In this document: positions 1 to 7,858 of the stretch, one piece after another
How positions within the stretch are numbered: position 1 is the stretch's first letter
How the letters are laid out: the number at the start of each line of letters is the position of its first letter
From: Planctomycetota bacterium
GTDB taxonomy: Bacteria > Planctomycetota > Phycisphaerae > UBA1845 > UTPLA1
Reading direction: 5' to 3'
Assembly (NCBI GenBank): GCA_016712275.1
Contig: JADJRI010000004.1
Span: 186,001 to 250,000, forward strand
DNA length: 64,000 nt
Notes under the pieces: model-generated
The model's input: the letters and a program-made list of their open reading frames with translations, nothing else
Database searches by the model: none
Told to the model about the DNA's origin: nothing
Translations under genes and position numbers: made by a program

Positions 1-417
1 GATTGTTGAACCGATCTGGCGTTCGCCAGTGAATGCGAGCAGAGGGGCGCCATCGGTGTGGGTCGAATCGCTCTTCGGGTATAGGGTCAACAGCGCGCAG
101 CGGCCGGTGTATTCTGATTTCAGTCGAGCCAGAATCGCATCCTGTTGCACGTCAGTTGAGATGAGAATACCGGTGATCGTCTCATCGATCAGCTCTGCCA
201 GCGGCTGCACAATCCAGCGCCCAACGCGATGGCCGGTCCGCGCGGGGGAATCATCGGCAATGCCTGCAACGCGATCGGCATGCCTCTCCAGCACCGGTAG
301 AATCTTCATGGTGTGCATGCCGGCGGCGAAGACCACGACCCGGCCGCGACCGCGCCATTCGCCCAGCACGGCGTTTGCCCGCTCGCATGCGAATTCGTTT
401 GTTGCAGCGCGTGCCAT
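1..417 (-). CDS. Rossmann-like domain protein, partial (3' end off window)
   Basis: From an ATG at 417 the minus strand stays open for 139 codons to the window edge. The visible N-terminal part alternates hydrophobic strands and helices: GRVVVFAAGMHTMKILPVL (residues ~25-43), VAGIADDSP (~50-58) and ITGILISTD (~81-89). This resembles the small Rossmann-type domains attached to C-methyltransferases and sugar-modifying enzymes, but the assignment rests on pattern only. It begins 10 bp after the stop of the M2 peptidase on the same strand, so the two are probably cotranscribed. The function is not known. Confidence 0.6.
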   Translation of the reverse strand, partial: MARAATNEFACERANAVLGEWRGRGRVVVFAAGMHTMKILPVLERHADRVAGIADDSPARTGHRVGRWIVQPLAELIDETITGILISTDVQQDAILARLKSEYTGRCALLTLYPKSDSTHTDGAPLLAFTGERQIGSTI

Positions 418-427
418 GGCTGTGTCG

Positions 428-2113
428 TTACGGATCGACGTAAAGCTGCACGAAGTACTTGGCGGTCAGCGGTTCGCCGGTGGCACGCCGGGTTAGCGCG
501 TTCCACGAATAGAGATTTCCGGGCAGGAAAATTTCGCGGGTCATGTAGTCGCCGGCTTTCGTCGAGCCGAAATAGCAGGTCGATCGCGGGTCTTTTGCGC
601 CAATAATTTTTCGGGCGATGTGATTGTGAACCTGCGAAGCGAACAGATCGCCCATGAGATAGCTGTGGTAATAAACGGGATTGGTCATAATGTGAATCTT
701 TGCGGCATAGCCGGGCAGCGCGAGGTCGTCCGGTGGGTTGATGAATTGATACTCCTTTTTCAAGTCCCACCAGATTTTTGACAGATCCTGGTCTGGATTC
801 GCGTACATGGCCCGTTCAAACCGCATCATCACCTGAGCCCATCGGCTGAAGATTAGCTTTTCGGCACGCAGGCTGCGGCGAGCGGCCGCCGCAAAGGGCT
901 CGGCCTCGCCCGGCGACATTTTCACCACTCTTTCCATGAATTCCCGGTTCTTGGCCATCGCGCCGATCATCATCGCATAGCCTTCGGTGGTGATGCTGTG
1001 GGAGGGTGTCCGAAGAAGGAAGGGCAGTTTGCGATCGATATACTTGTCGTAAACGGCGTGGCCCAATTCGTGCAGGAGCGTGTCCATCCAGCGAAGATTG
1101 GGCTGTAAATTGCACAGCACCCGTGTGTCGCCATCGCGATCGATGTGCGTTGCGAAGGCATGCGAATTCTTGCCGGGTCGCTCGTAAAGGTCGCTTCTTT
1201 CGAGAATGTCATCCACCTCGAAGCCCATGCTCTTGTAATACGCCTTGGTGAGGGCGAGCAGGTCTTGCTTTGCATAGATTTCGTTCAGGTCGGGGCCATC
1301 GAGCGGCGGGGCTTCCTGAAAGAAAATATCACCGTAATGCCACGGTTTGAGATCGGCGACGGCTATGTCAAAATGGGCGGCTCGTTTCTGATCGATTTCG
1401 TCCTTGAGTTGCTTGAAGGGTTCGCGCGTGAGCGTATCCAGCTCCTCAAAAATGAGCAGCAATTGATTCTCGTCGATTTCCTGAAGTGCCAGTTGCATGA
1501 CATAGAAATCGCGATAGCCGAGCTTGCGCGCCAGCTCGTTGCGAAGCTTCGCGACGCTTCTGAGTTGATCGGCTGCCTTGACGCCGACACCCATGTAGCC
1601 GATCCATGCTGCCTCGGCGGAGGCACTGTCGGTGGTGGAATCAAGAATGTTTCGCACATCGTTTTCGGACAGTTCCCTGCCGTTCACTTCGCTGCGATGG
1701 TTCGTGAAAATTTTCTCCACTTCGGTCTGGGCCGTGATGATGCGCTTTTGCAATTCAGGGTCGGCTTGACCGGGAAGGTGGGCGCGATACATCACGTCCA
1801 GCTCGCGCGCCAGCACACGATCTTTCACCTTGCCCGATTCCTTGAATGCCTTGAGCTTTGCGAAAACCGCCTTGTCACCATGCAATTCGACCAGTTTTTC
1901 ATCGCATTCGGCCTTCTTTTTGAAAGCGTCATCGGAACCGGTCGTGGCCGCATTCCACCAGGCGCGTTCTGCTTCGATCGCCAGCGGGCGATACTTCGTC
2001 AGATAAGTGTCGTGCACTTCCGCAAATTGGCGTTCCGATTTTGTGGGCCCGGCACAGCCAACGGCAGAGGTCGCGATGATGAGTGCGAGAGTAAATAAGA
2101 CAAACGGGCGCAT
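428..2113 (-). CDS. M2-family zinc metallopeptidase lipoprotein
   Basis: A 561-residue exported peptidase related to the angiotensin-converting-enzyme family (M2), expected to release dipeptides outside the cytoplasm. The zinc motif HELGH lies in MDTLLHELGHAVYDKY, and a downstream TTEGYAMM supplies the likely third ligand Glu. The start at 2113 is chosen because it gives MRPFVLFTLALIIATSAVGC, a signal peptide with lipobox AVGC, and has GGAG 7-10 bases upstream. Longer in-frame starts to 2185 would bury the signal peptide. Family membership is clear from the motif and the helical Asp/Glu-rich body; the substrate is unknown. Confidence 0.88.
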   Translation of the reverse strand: MRPFVLFTLALIIATSAVGCAGPTKSERQFAEVHDTYLTKYRPLAIEAERAWWNAATTGSDDAFKKKAECDEKLVELHGDKAVFAKLKAFKESGKVKDRVLARELDVMYRAHLPGQADPELQKRIITAQTEVEKIFTNHRSEVNGRELSENDVRNILDSTTDSASAEAAWIGYMGVGVKAADQLRSVAKLRNELARKLGYRDFYVMQLALQEIDENQLLLIFEELDTLTREPFKQLKDEIDQKRAAHFDIAVADLKPWHYGDIFFQEAPPLDGPDLNEIYAKQDLLALTKAYYKSMGFEVDDILERSDLYERPGKNSHAFATHIDRDGDTRVLCNLQPNLRWMDTLLHELGHAVYDKYIDRKLPFLLRTPSHSITTEGYAMMIGAMAKNREFMERVVKMSPGEAEPFAAAARRSLRAEKLIFSRWAQVMMRFERAMYANPDQDLSKIWWDLKKEYQFINPPDDLALPGYAAKIHIMTNPVYYHSYLMGDLFASQVHNHIARKIIGAKDPRSTCYFGSTKAGDYMTREIFLPGNLYSWNALTRRATGEPLTAKYFVQLYVDP

Positions 2114-2329
2114 ATCGGGCTCCTTTTTTTTCGATTTTTCGTGCCCCGGGGCCATCTTCGCTTCAGAATTCGAATGGTCAAGCATCTGTTTGAGGCCAAT
2201 TGATGCAAGTTTGCGGCGATGTTTTCAGGACCGCATTCCGGTAACCGAGTCACGGACAAACAATACGGCCGATAATAAACTGCTCAAACGTTTTCATTGA
2301 ATTATAACGTGGATTTTATGAGACTTTAT

Positions 2330-2358
2330 TTGCCGTTTGGTGTATTTAATCGTATAGA
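2330..2358 (+). promoter_or_regulatory. possible sigma70-type promoter
   Basis: TTGCCG (2330-2335) and TATAGA (2353-2358) are separated by 17 bases and sit about 80 bp upstream of the small coiled-coil gene. Each hexamer matches the consensus at 4 of 6 positions. Weak, sequence-only call. Confidence 0.3.
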
Positions 2359-2440
2359 GAGTAGTAGGAAAAACGGAAGAAGAGAGAGAAAGTGCGCGCC
2401 ACGCCATGGTGCCGTGGAGCGTTGATAGAGGGATTATTCG

Positions 2441-2659
2441 ATGGGAATGAGAGAAAAACTAGCGGCCATCCGCGAACGGCGGCAGCAATTGGAGCAGGAA
2501 CTCACCGATCTTCGCACGGTAAAGGACGACTCGCGAAATTCGGCATTGGCCGATTTGGAGTCGATCCTCATGTCCGAGTTGGATCAGGTGCAGGCGCAGA
2601 TCGATCAGATTAACAGTTACATTCAGAATGTCGATCATTCTGCTGCTGCCGGCGTCTGA
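2441..2659 (+). CDS. small coiled-coil protein of unknown function
   Basis: A 72-residue, highly charged protein predicted to be almost entirely helical: heptad-like Leu/Ile spacing through ERRQQLEQELTDLRTVKD (residues ~12-29) and again ESILMSELDQVQAQIDQI (~40-57). It has no signal peptide or membrane segment. An AGAGGG ribosome binding site lies about 9 bases before the ATG, and a second ATG two codons in is possible. It stands alone between a divergent peptidase gene and a convergent deacetylase gene, and is followed by a hairpin terminator. The codon pattern looks coding, but I recognise no family. Confidence 0.6.
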   Translation: MGMREKLAAIRERRQQLEQELTDLRTVKDDSRNSALADLESILMSELDQVQAQIDQINSYIQNVDHSAAAGV

Positions 2660-2687
2660 GCGCCCAAAATTGAAATTGAATTGGACG

Positions 2688-2713
2688 AAAGACGGGCGAA
2701 AACTCGTCTTTTT
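2688..2713. terminator. hairpin terminator between convergent genes
   Basis: AAAGACG (2688-2694) pairs with CGTCTTT (2705-2711) around a 10-base loop, followed by T residues on the plus strand. It lies between the convergent small coiled-coil gene and the deacetylase gene, so it could serve both. Confidence 0.6.
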
Positions 2714-2716
2714 ACT

Positions 2717-3688
2717 TTAGGGCTGCTTTGAGTTCGGATGCCTCAAAAGATGCAAACTGTCTGGGCAAGGCAGGTCATTTGTATCCAGCCTCATCAGCTC
2801 CAACGGATTCGATAACGCCAAATTGACGCCAACTCGGGTTGTTAGCCCGATGGCGCACGACTTTGTTCTCAAGAGCTGCAGTGTCTGGGCGTTGTAACTG
2901 CCATAGGGATAGCACATCGCCCAATCTGCTTTTCGACGGCCATATACCCGGTCAAGAAACGCGAGCGTCCGGTCGATCTCCACGTCCTGCTCCTGCGAGG
3001 ACATGTGTTCCAGCCATTCATGTCGGTCGCCGTGGCCGCCGATTTCCATGCCATCGGCCTGCATTTCACGGAGCTGCTCAAGGCTGACATACAATTCGTC
3101 CGCGAAGGAAGACTCATCGCGTGTAACAATTCGCGCGAAGAGTTCATGGGTCACGGCGGTTCGAACGGCCGGCGGAAGTCCATGCTGAAGTAGACGCTTG
3201 ATGAAAATGACTGAGGGGGGGTCGAAGCGGCTTTCGCTGGTGAAACGTGCCATCAGTTCGTTGTCCGCCGGAATGTCATGCGAATTGCGATGGTCGGCCA
3301 CGAGATTCAGCGCTCGGCGTGCCAGTTTGTCGGCATCCTTGCAAACCGCGAGTACAAAATGCAGCTTGTGGACGTCGAGTACACGCCGATTCTCAATGGG
3401 ATGGGCCGGCGGAAAAAAGGCGCCGGTCCAGCCGCGTTGCTTCAATCGGGGAAACACCTCGTCGAAATGATCGCGAATGCCGTCGTCGAAGGTAAGCACG
3501 CAGGCACGATCGGGCAGGCGCCGTTTGCCTTGAACAGCGTCAACGACATCCGCCTGGGAACAAACGCGATAATTCGCTGCGATGTAGTCGAGTTGGCACT
3601 CAAACGTCTCAACCGATCGGCCTTTGATTCGGGGATACCGTGAGCCGGCGAGATCGCGAACATAGTGGTACATGACAATCGTCAGCAT
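2717..3688 (-). CDS. polysaccharide deacetylase (NodB family)
   Basis: A 323-residue carbohydrate esterase-4-type protein that would remove N-acetyl groups from a polysaccharide or peptidoglycan sugar. The conserved MYHYV start, the metal/catalytic motif LTFDDG (residues ~65-70), the MEIGGHG-like second motif and a WAMCYPYGSYN motif appear in the expected order. I prefer the ATG at 3688 (MLTIVMYHYV) over a TTG nine codons upstream, although neither has a strong ribosome binding site. No signal peptide is seen, so it may act at the inner face or on a precursor. A GNAT gene lies 187 bp upstream on the same strand; the two may belong to surface-polysaccharide metabolism. Confidence 0.85.
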   Translation of the reverse strand: MLTIVMYHYVRDLAGSRYPRIKGRSVETFECQLDYIAANYRVCSQADVVDAVQGKRRLPDRACVLTFDDGIRDHFDEVFPRLKQRGWTGAFFPPAHPIENRRVLDVHKLHFVLAVCKDADKLARRALNLVADHRNSHDIPADNELMARFTSESRFDPPSVIFIKRLLQHGLPPAVRTAVTHELFARIVTRDESSFADELYVSLEQLREMQADGMEIGGHGDRHEWLEHMSSQEQDVEIDRTLAFLDRVYGRRKADWAMCYPYGSYNAQTLQLLRTKSCAIGLTTRVGVNLALSNPLELMRLDTNDLPCPDSLHLLRHPNSKQP

Positions 3689-3875
3689 GGAATTGAAACC
3701 GATCCATCGCTGCAACGAGGTTCAAGTTTGCCCGAATCACATGCCCGCTTGCATGTGACGCATCGAGTGACCAAGGCTACCGCCCGCAACAAATGGGCGG
3801 ATTTAGTTGCCAAACCACTCTGCGTGGCCGAGTGGACCATTCAGTTCTCGTTTTTTGCCATCACCGCAGGCACCG

Positions 3876-5009
3876 TTAATTCGGCCGATCCATATCGCCG
3901 TCGGATTTGGTGATGTATAGATCATCGGCGGCCAGCAACCTTCCGCTGAATTCGGAAACATCCCTGGAAATCAGGAAGGCGCCGCGCATTGGAAAGGCGC
4001 CATGTTCGATTGGCTGCAGGCGGCAGGGCAGCACGGTTTTTTCGGGTTCGGTCCATTGTCTATGAAAGCCGACATCGGCAAGCGGTCGAGCGAATCGCTC
4101 CGAAGCGCAATAAAAGTCGGCAAAAGCGACGCGATGCTCTCTGGCGTCAATGGCAATGCGGGCTGCAAGCGCTCGCAATGCGCCTTCTTCACCCAGGAAT
4201 TCAACCACGCGCATGACGCGCTCGTGATGTCCGATGGGAGTTTCGAGACGGTAAATGGCCAGGCCGGCCTTCTCTCGATGGCGCGTTCGCGCGAGCAACC
4301 GTGTGTAACGAAAACTCGGATGATTTGTATAACGCCAATTAAGATACGCCGCACTGCGGCGCGTGCCGACATACAGGCGCCCCAAAGAACGCAACTCGAA
4401 TTCGTCCCATTCCGCACCGAATAGATGGTCGATCGACCGCACATCAAACACGCCGTTGTCGTTGATGTCGGTGGGCAATCGATGCCGTTCACACAAGTCG
4501 TCGAGCGAATGCGGTGAAGCGTCCGAAGGCAGAAGCGCCCGGGAAGCTTGTTCATCTACCACCGCAACCCATCGAGGGAGGTCGGCCAGCAACTCATATT
4601 TTAGTCCCCGATACACTTGTGCGACGTGCTCGTTGATACCCAGCACGGCAATCGCTTGCAGGCCCTTTGTCGGCAACACGTTCAGCAATTTCAGGCCGGC
4701 CAAGGTCGAACGGGCCTCTTGAACAACATTCAGGATGGCCATCCAGGCACCGCTCTTGCAATGTCCGCGAAAGTTGAATTCCGCCGGTATGATTCCCAGC
4801 ATGCCGATGATCTGTTCGCCCGACCGTGCCAGCAGGATCGATGGGCCTTCAAAACCAAGCGACGTGGCGCGGTGAGGATCATATTGCCAAAGCAGCAATT
4901 CGCGATCGCGCGAAAGAATGTGGCCGGCCCGCCAATGGTCGTGAATGAACCGCTGAACAGCGTCGAGGTCATGAAATGAGCAGGGTTCGATTCGAACGTC
5001 GCCGGACAT
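3876..5009 (-). CDS. GNAT-type acyltransferase
   Basis: A 377-residue protein with an N-terminal GNAT-like half: a DLDAVQRFIHDHW helix, the strand ILLARSGEQIIGMLGIIPAEF, then AWMAILNVVQEARSTLAGLKLL, where an acetyl-CoA-binding turn would fall. The C-terminal half (RSAAYLNWRYTNHP) resembles the second GNAT/FemAB-like domain of cell-surface N-acyltransferases. Two adjacent ATGs (5012, 5009) follow GGGAGG; the second has the better spacing. Its position next to a polysaccharide deacetylase suggests acylation of a deacetylated sugar, but this is inference and the acceptor is unknown. Confidence 0.7.
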   Translation of the reverse strand: MSGDVRIEPCSFHDLDAVQRFIHDHWRAGHILSRDRELLLWQYDPHRATSLGFEGPSILLARSGEQIIGMLGIIPAEFNFRGHCKSGAWMAILNVVQEARSTLAGLKLLNVLPTKGLQAIAVLGINEHVAQVYRGLKYELLADLPRWVAVVDEQASRALLPSDASPHSLDDLCERHRLPTDINDNGVFDVRSIDHLFGAEWDEFELRSLGRLYVGTRRSAAYLNWRYTNHPSFRYTRLLARTRHREKAGLAIYRLETPIGHHERVMRVVEFLGEEGALRALAARIAIDAREHRVAFADFYCASERFARPLADVGFHRQWTEPEKTVLPCRLQPIEHGAFPMRGAFLISRDVSEFSGRLLAADDLYITKSDGDMDRPN

Positions 5010-5176
5010 CATGCCCTCCCGAAGTGCGATGTGCCCCTGATCGTGCCATTGCGCAACGTCTGTATCACAACAACGATTTTTCGCTGCGTCAACGAGAAAC
5101 TGTTCTTTCTCGCCGGACTTCGGGTATTATTTCGCGGGAGAATCGGACTGTCTGAGTTTATGCAGGAGATTCAAAA

Positions 5177-6136
5177 GTGACAAAGCGCAATTCATTACTC
5201 TTCGGCACGTGCATTCTTGCATTACTGACAATCGGTGCAATTGCATCAGCCGCCGGTCCCGACGCCAAGAAGAGCGAAAAGGAAAACCGGGCGGACATCT
5301 ACGACCGAACGGCCGACGGCGAGAAACAGATCGCCGCAGCGCTCGCCGAAGCACGGCACGATCATAAGCGCGTGCTTCTCCAATTCGGAGCGAATTGGTG
5401 CGGCTGGTGTCACAAGCTGCATGATCTTTTCGCGAAAGACAAGGCCGTCGCGCGCGAGCTTTTGTACGAATATGTCGTTGTTCACATCGATGTCGATAAG
5501 GTCGACGGCAAAACGCACAACGCCGCAGTGGTTGAGAAGTATGGCGATCCGACGAAGCACGGGCTGCCGGTGCTCGTGGTTCTGGACGAGGATGGAAATC
5601 AGCTTACAACGCAGGAGACCGGCTCCCTCGAAGAAGGCGATCATCACGATCCGGCCAAGGTGCTGACATTTCTGAAGAAATGGCACGCGACACCGCCAAC
5701 GGCGGATGAATTGCTTTCGGGCGGTTTGAAACGGGCCAAAGCGGAATCGAAGGCGGTGTTCGTCGATTTTTCCGCACCGTGGTGCGGCTGGTGTCGCCGA
5801 CTGGATGAGTATTTGCATCGCCCCGCGATGGCGAAAGTATTTGATTCCGCCTTTGTAACTGTGAAGATCGACGTGGACCGCTTCAAAGGCGGCAAGGCGT
5901 TGAACGCGCGGCATGGCGGCGACAGTGCGGGACTGCCGTTCTTTGTTGTATTGGATGCCGACGGAAAGAAAGTGGCGGATTCATTTGCGGCACCCGGGCA
6001 GAATGTCGGATTCCCGGCCGCACCGGAAGAAATAGCTCATTTTATCAAATTGGTTCGCCGGTGCGCGCCAAAGCTGAGCGACGCTGAGATTGCCATTCTG
6101 GAGGCCGGCCTGAAAGAAAAGCCGAAAGTGCCATAA
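5177..6136 (+). CDS. secreted protein with two thioredoxin domains
   Basis: A 319-residue exported protein. The N-terminus (about 25 residues ending ASAAG) is a signal peptide. Two thioredoxin-like domains follow, each with the active site WCGWC: NWCGWCHKLHDLF (residues ~74-86) and PWCGWCRRLDEYL (~199-211). Each domain also has the cis-Pro region (GLPVLVVLDEDGN, GLPFFVVLDADGK). The CGWC form is common in DUF255-like and DsbD-gamma-like domains, so a periplasmic disulfide reductase or isomerase role is likely. The start is a GTG with AGGAG eight bases upstream. The tandem arrangement probably arose by internal duplication. Confidence 0.85.
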   Translation: MTKRNSLLFGTCILALLTIGAIASAAGPDAKKSEKENRADIYDRTADGEKQIAAALAEARHDHKRVLLQFGANWCGWCHKLHDLFAKDKAVARELLYEYVVVHIDVDKVDGKTHNAAVVEKYGDPTKHGLPVLVVLDEDGNQLTTQETGSLEEGDHHDPAKVLTFLKKWHATPPTADELLSGGLKRAKAESKAVFVDFSAPWCGWCRRLDEYLHRPAMAKVFDSAFVTVKIDVDRFKGGKALNARHGGDSAGLPFFVVLDADGKKVADSFAAPGQNVGFPAAPEEIAHFIKLVRRCAPKLSDAEIAILEAGLKEKPKVP

Positions 6137-6232
6137 TATTGGCATGGATTGTCGAGCTCGACCGCGCGACAATTTGATCGGTTCGATTCGTGGCGATGTG
6201 CTTCACTTGCTAACCGATCGGCCGCAAAACTG

Positions 6233-7858
6233 CTACGGCCGATGCCACTCGTCACAGGTTGCGCAAAGGGGCGGTTCACCGACGACGCACGAACGAATCG
6301 ACGATAATCCGGCCGACTCGCGCCATATTGTCGAGAGAGTCTGATCGCCGATTTGCCCGATCTTCTGCATCCCCCGGAAATCCTGATCGCAGGTGGTCAT
6401 CGACCCATCCGCCAAAATCACGGCTCGATCCTTCACGCGACGGCAGGGGCCTCTCGAAGGCGGTGCGAGGCTGCTGATCGAACGGCTCGCCAGTTGTCCG
6501 GCGCAGTGACTATGCCCCGTCACCACATACATGCCCAGTCGGCGCTGCCACGTATCGACAAACGGCTCAAGCTCCTCAGAGGTTTCCCGGGCCTTTACCA
6601 GCGACGGCGCCCACAACGGACACACGCGCGATTCTCCCGCACGTTTCTCCAGTCGTCGATCCAGCGTGTTGATCGCGCGATCGTATGCGTCGATTCCATT
6701 CACGAGTGAATAGGTCTTGGCACTGGCTGCATCGAACATAACTTCGACGACATCAATCGGCGTTTCGAAAAAGGCCGTCTCGATCTGCTCGGAGTCGATG
6801 AGTCCCGTCGTTCGAACGCAAATGGCCGCCGCGTCCGAATCTCTTAGTGTCCGGCAAATCTCGGCGAATTGAGGATGCAGGCAGGGCTCGCCGTGCCCCC
6901 CGAGCACGATTCGCACATCATCCATCCCGCGAATCCAGTCCGCCACCGCGCTGATCGTTTGCATTGTAACAGGCCCGCGCCGCGGCACTTCGCTGCCCAG
7001 GGGTCGTAACATGGAATTCCAGCCCTCGGGCACTTGAGTGGTGAGTTCGATCTCAATTTCCGTTGGGATCTCATCGAAGCCACGCGCGTTAAGTTCCGAA
7101 AGCCATCGGGCGATTGCATTCGAATCCCAATCTTCGGCACCGGCATCGATGAGTCTTGTCACCCGTTCGAACGATCGCTCGGTGTCGCAGAGCAGACGGC
7201 CGCGCGCCTGTATGACCGCCACGCTTGGACGGTAGCAGGTGTCCAGGCCGGTCATATCCGCCATGGGACTGGCCGGCTTGTAGGAAAGAACGGCGCCCGG
7301 CGGAAATGCCGCCCCCGCCATTTGCGACAGGATGTGACGCCGGATCAGAAACGCCCCAAGGCCCGGCGGTGCCTGCACAAACGTGAGGCCTGTCGGCTCG
7401 TCGACCGAGGAGGCGTGGTCGATCATGGCATCCAGCATCGCGGCATCAAATAGGGGCGCTGCCGAAGGAATGGTCGCAATCATGTCGCATTCGGTTTTTC
7501 TGGCGAGGGCATCGAGGACCGGCCCATGAAAGTCCTCATCAAAAGTGCAATAGCTGCCGATGCCGCCGCGCCAGGAGTCCAGCCCCCAGATTCGACCCGC
7601 CCGGACCAGCGTTTGATAAACCGCCGGAGCCGCGGTGTGTGTTTCCAATTCAAAAGAGAGGCCATTCAAAAGCGCCCTGACTCCATCGGCCTGGCCGGGA
7701 GCAGTGATGACATGCAGACGATTCAAATGGCTGCTTCGCAGGGCACGCTCGACCGTACGCCGCAGGATCGCCTTTCCGCGAAGATCATCCGCCAAACGCG
7801 AACGCGTGCCCAGCGGCGATTGCTCGAGATCGACCATCATCGCGCCGATGACTTTCAT
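6233..7858 (-). CDS. spiro-SPASM-type protein with degenerate radical SAM core
   Basis: A 541-residue protein. The N-terminal ~220 residues look like a nucleotidyltransferase of the CMP-sugar synthetase kind (MKVIGAMMVDLEQSPLGTRS, then STIP-like MIATIPSAAPLFDAAMLD). The C-terminal part resembles a radical SAM fold ending in a SPASM-like Cys cluster (TTCDQDFRG, CVVGEPPLCATC). Where the CX3CX2C cluster should be, the sequence reads ELTTQVPEGWNSMLRP with no cysteine, yet the GGHGEP motif (~320-325) is kept. The start overlaps the stop of the Maf gene by 4 bases, so the two are translationally coupled. A role in making or attaching a flagellin sugar is inferred from this neighbour. Confidence 0.75.
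   Translation of the reverse strand: MKVIGAMMVDLEQSPLGTRSRLADDLRGKAILRRTVERALRSSHLNRLHVITAPGQADGVRALLNGLSFELETHTAAPAVYQTLVRAGRIWGLDSWRGGIGSYCTFDEDFHGPVLDALARKTECDMIATIPSAAPLFDAAMLDAMIDHASSVDEPTGLTFVQAPPGLGAFLIRRHILSQMAGAAFPPGAVLSYKPASPMADMTGLDTCYRPSVAVIQARGRLLCDTERSFERVTRLIDAGAEDWDSNAIARWLSELNARGFDEIPTEIEIELTTQVPEGWNSMLRPLGSEVPRRGPVTMQTISAVADWIRGMDDVRIVLGGHGEPCLHPQFAEICRTLRDSDAAAICVRTTGLIDSEQIETAFFETPIDVVEVMFDAASAKTYSLVNGIDAYDRAINTLDRRLEKRAGESRVCPLWAPSLVKARETSEELEPFVDTWQRRLGMYVVTGHSHCAGQLASRSISSLAPPSRGPCRRVKDRAVILADGSMTTCDQDFRGMQKIGQIGDQTLSTIWRESAGLSSIRSCVVGEPPLCATCDEWHRP

Noticed and set aside
1145..2098. 317-codon plus-strand frame within the M2 peptidase
   Set aside because: Shadow of the peptidase gene, whose HELGH motif and lipobox are clear on the other strand.
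2268..2275. GCCGATAA, identical to the sigma28 -10 element
   Set aside because: No TAAA-type -35 at the right distance and no flagellar gene downstream.
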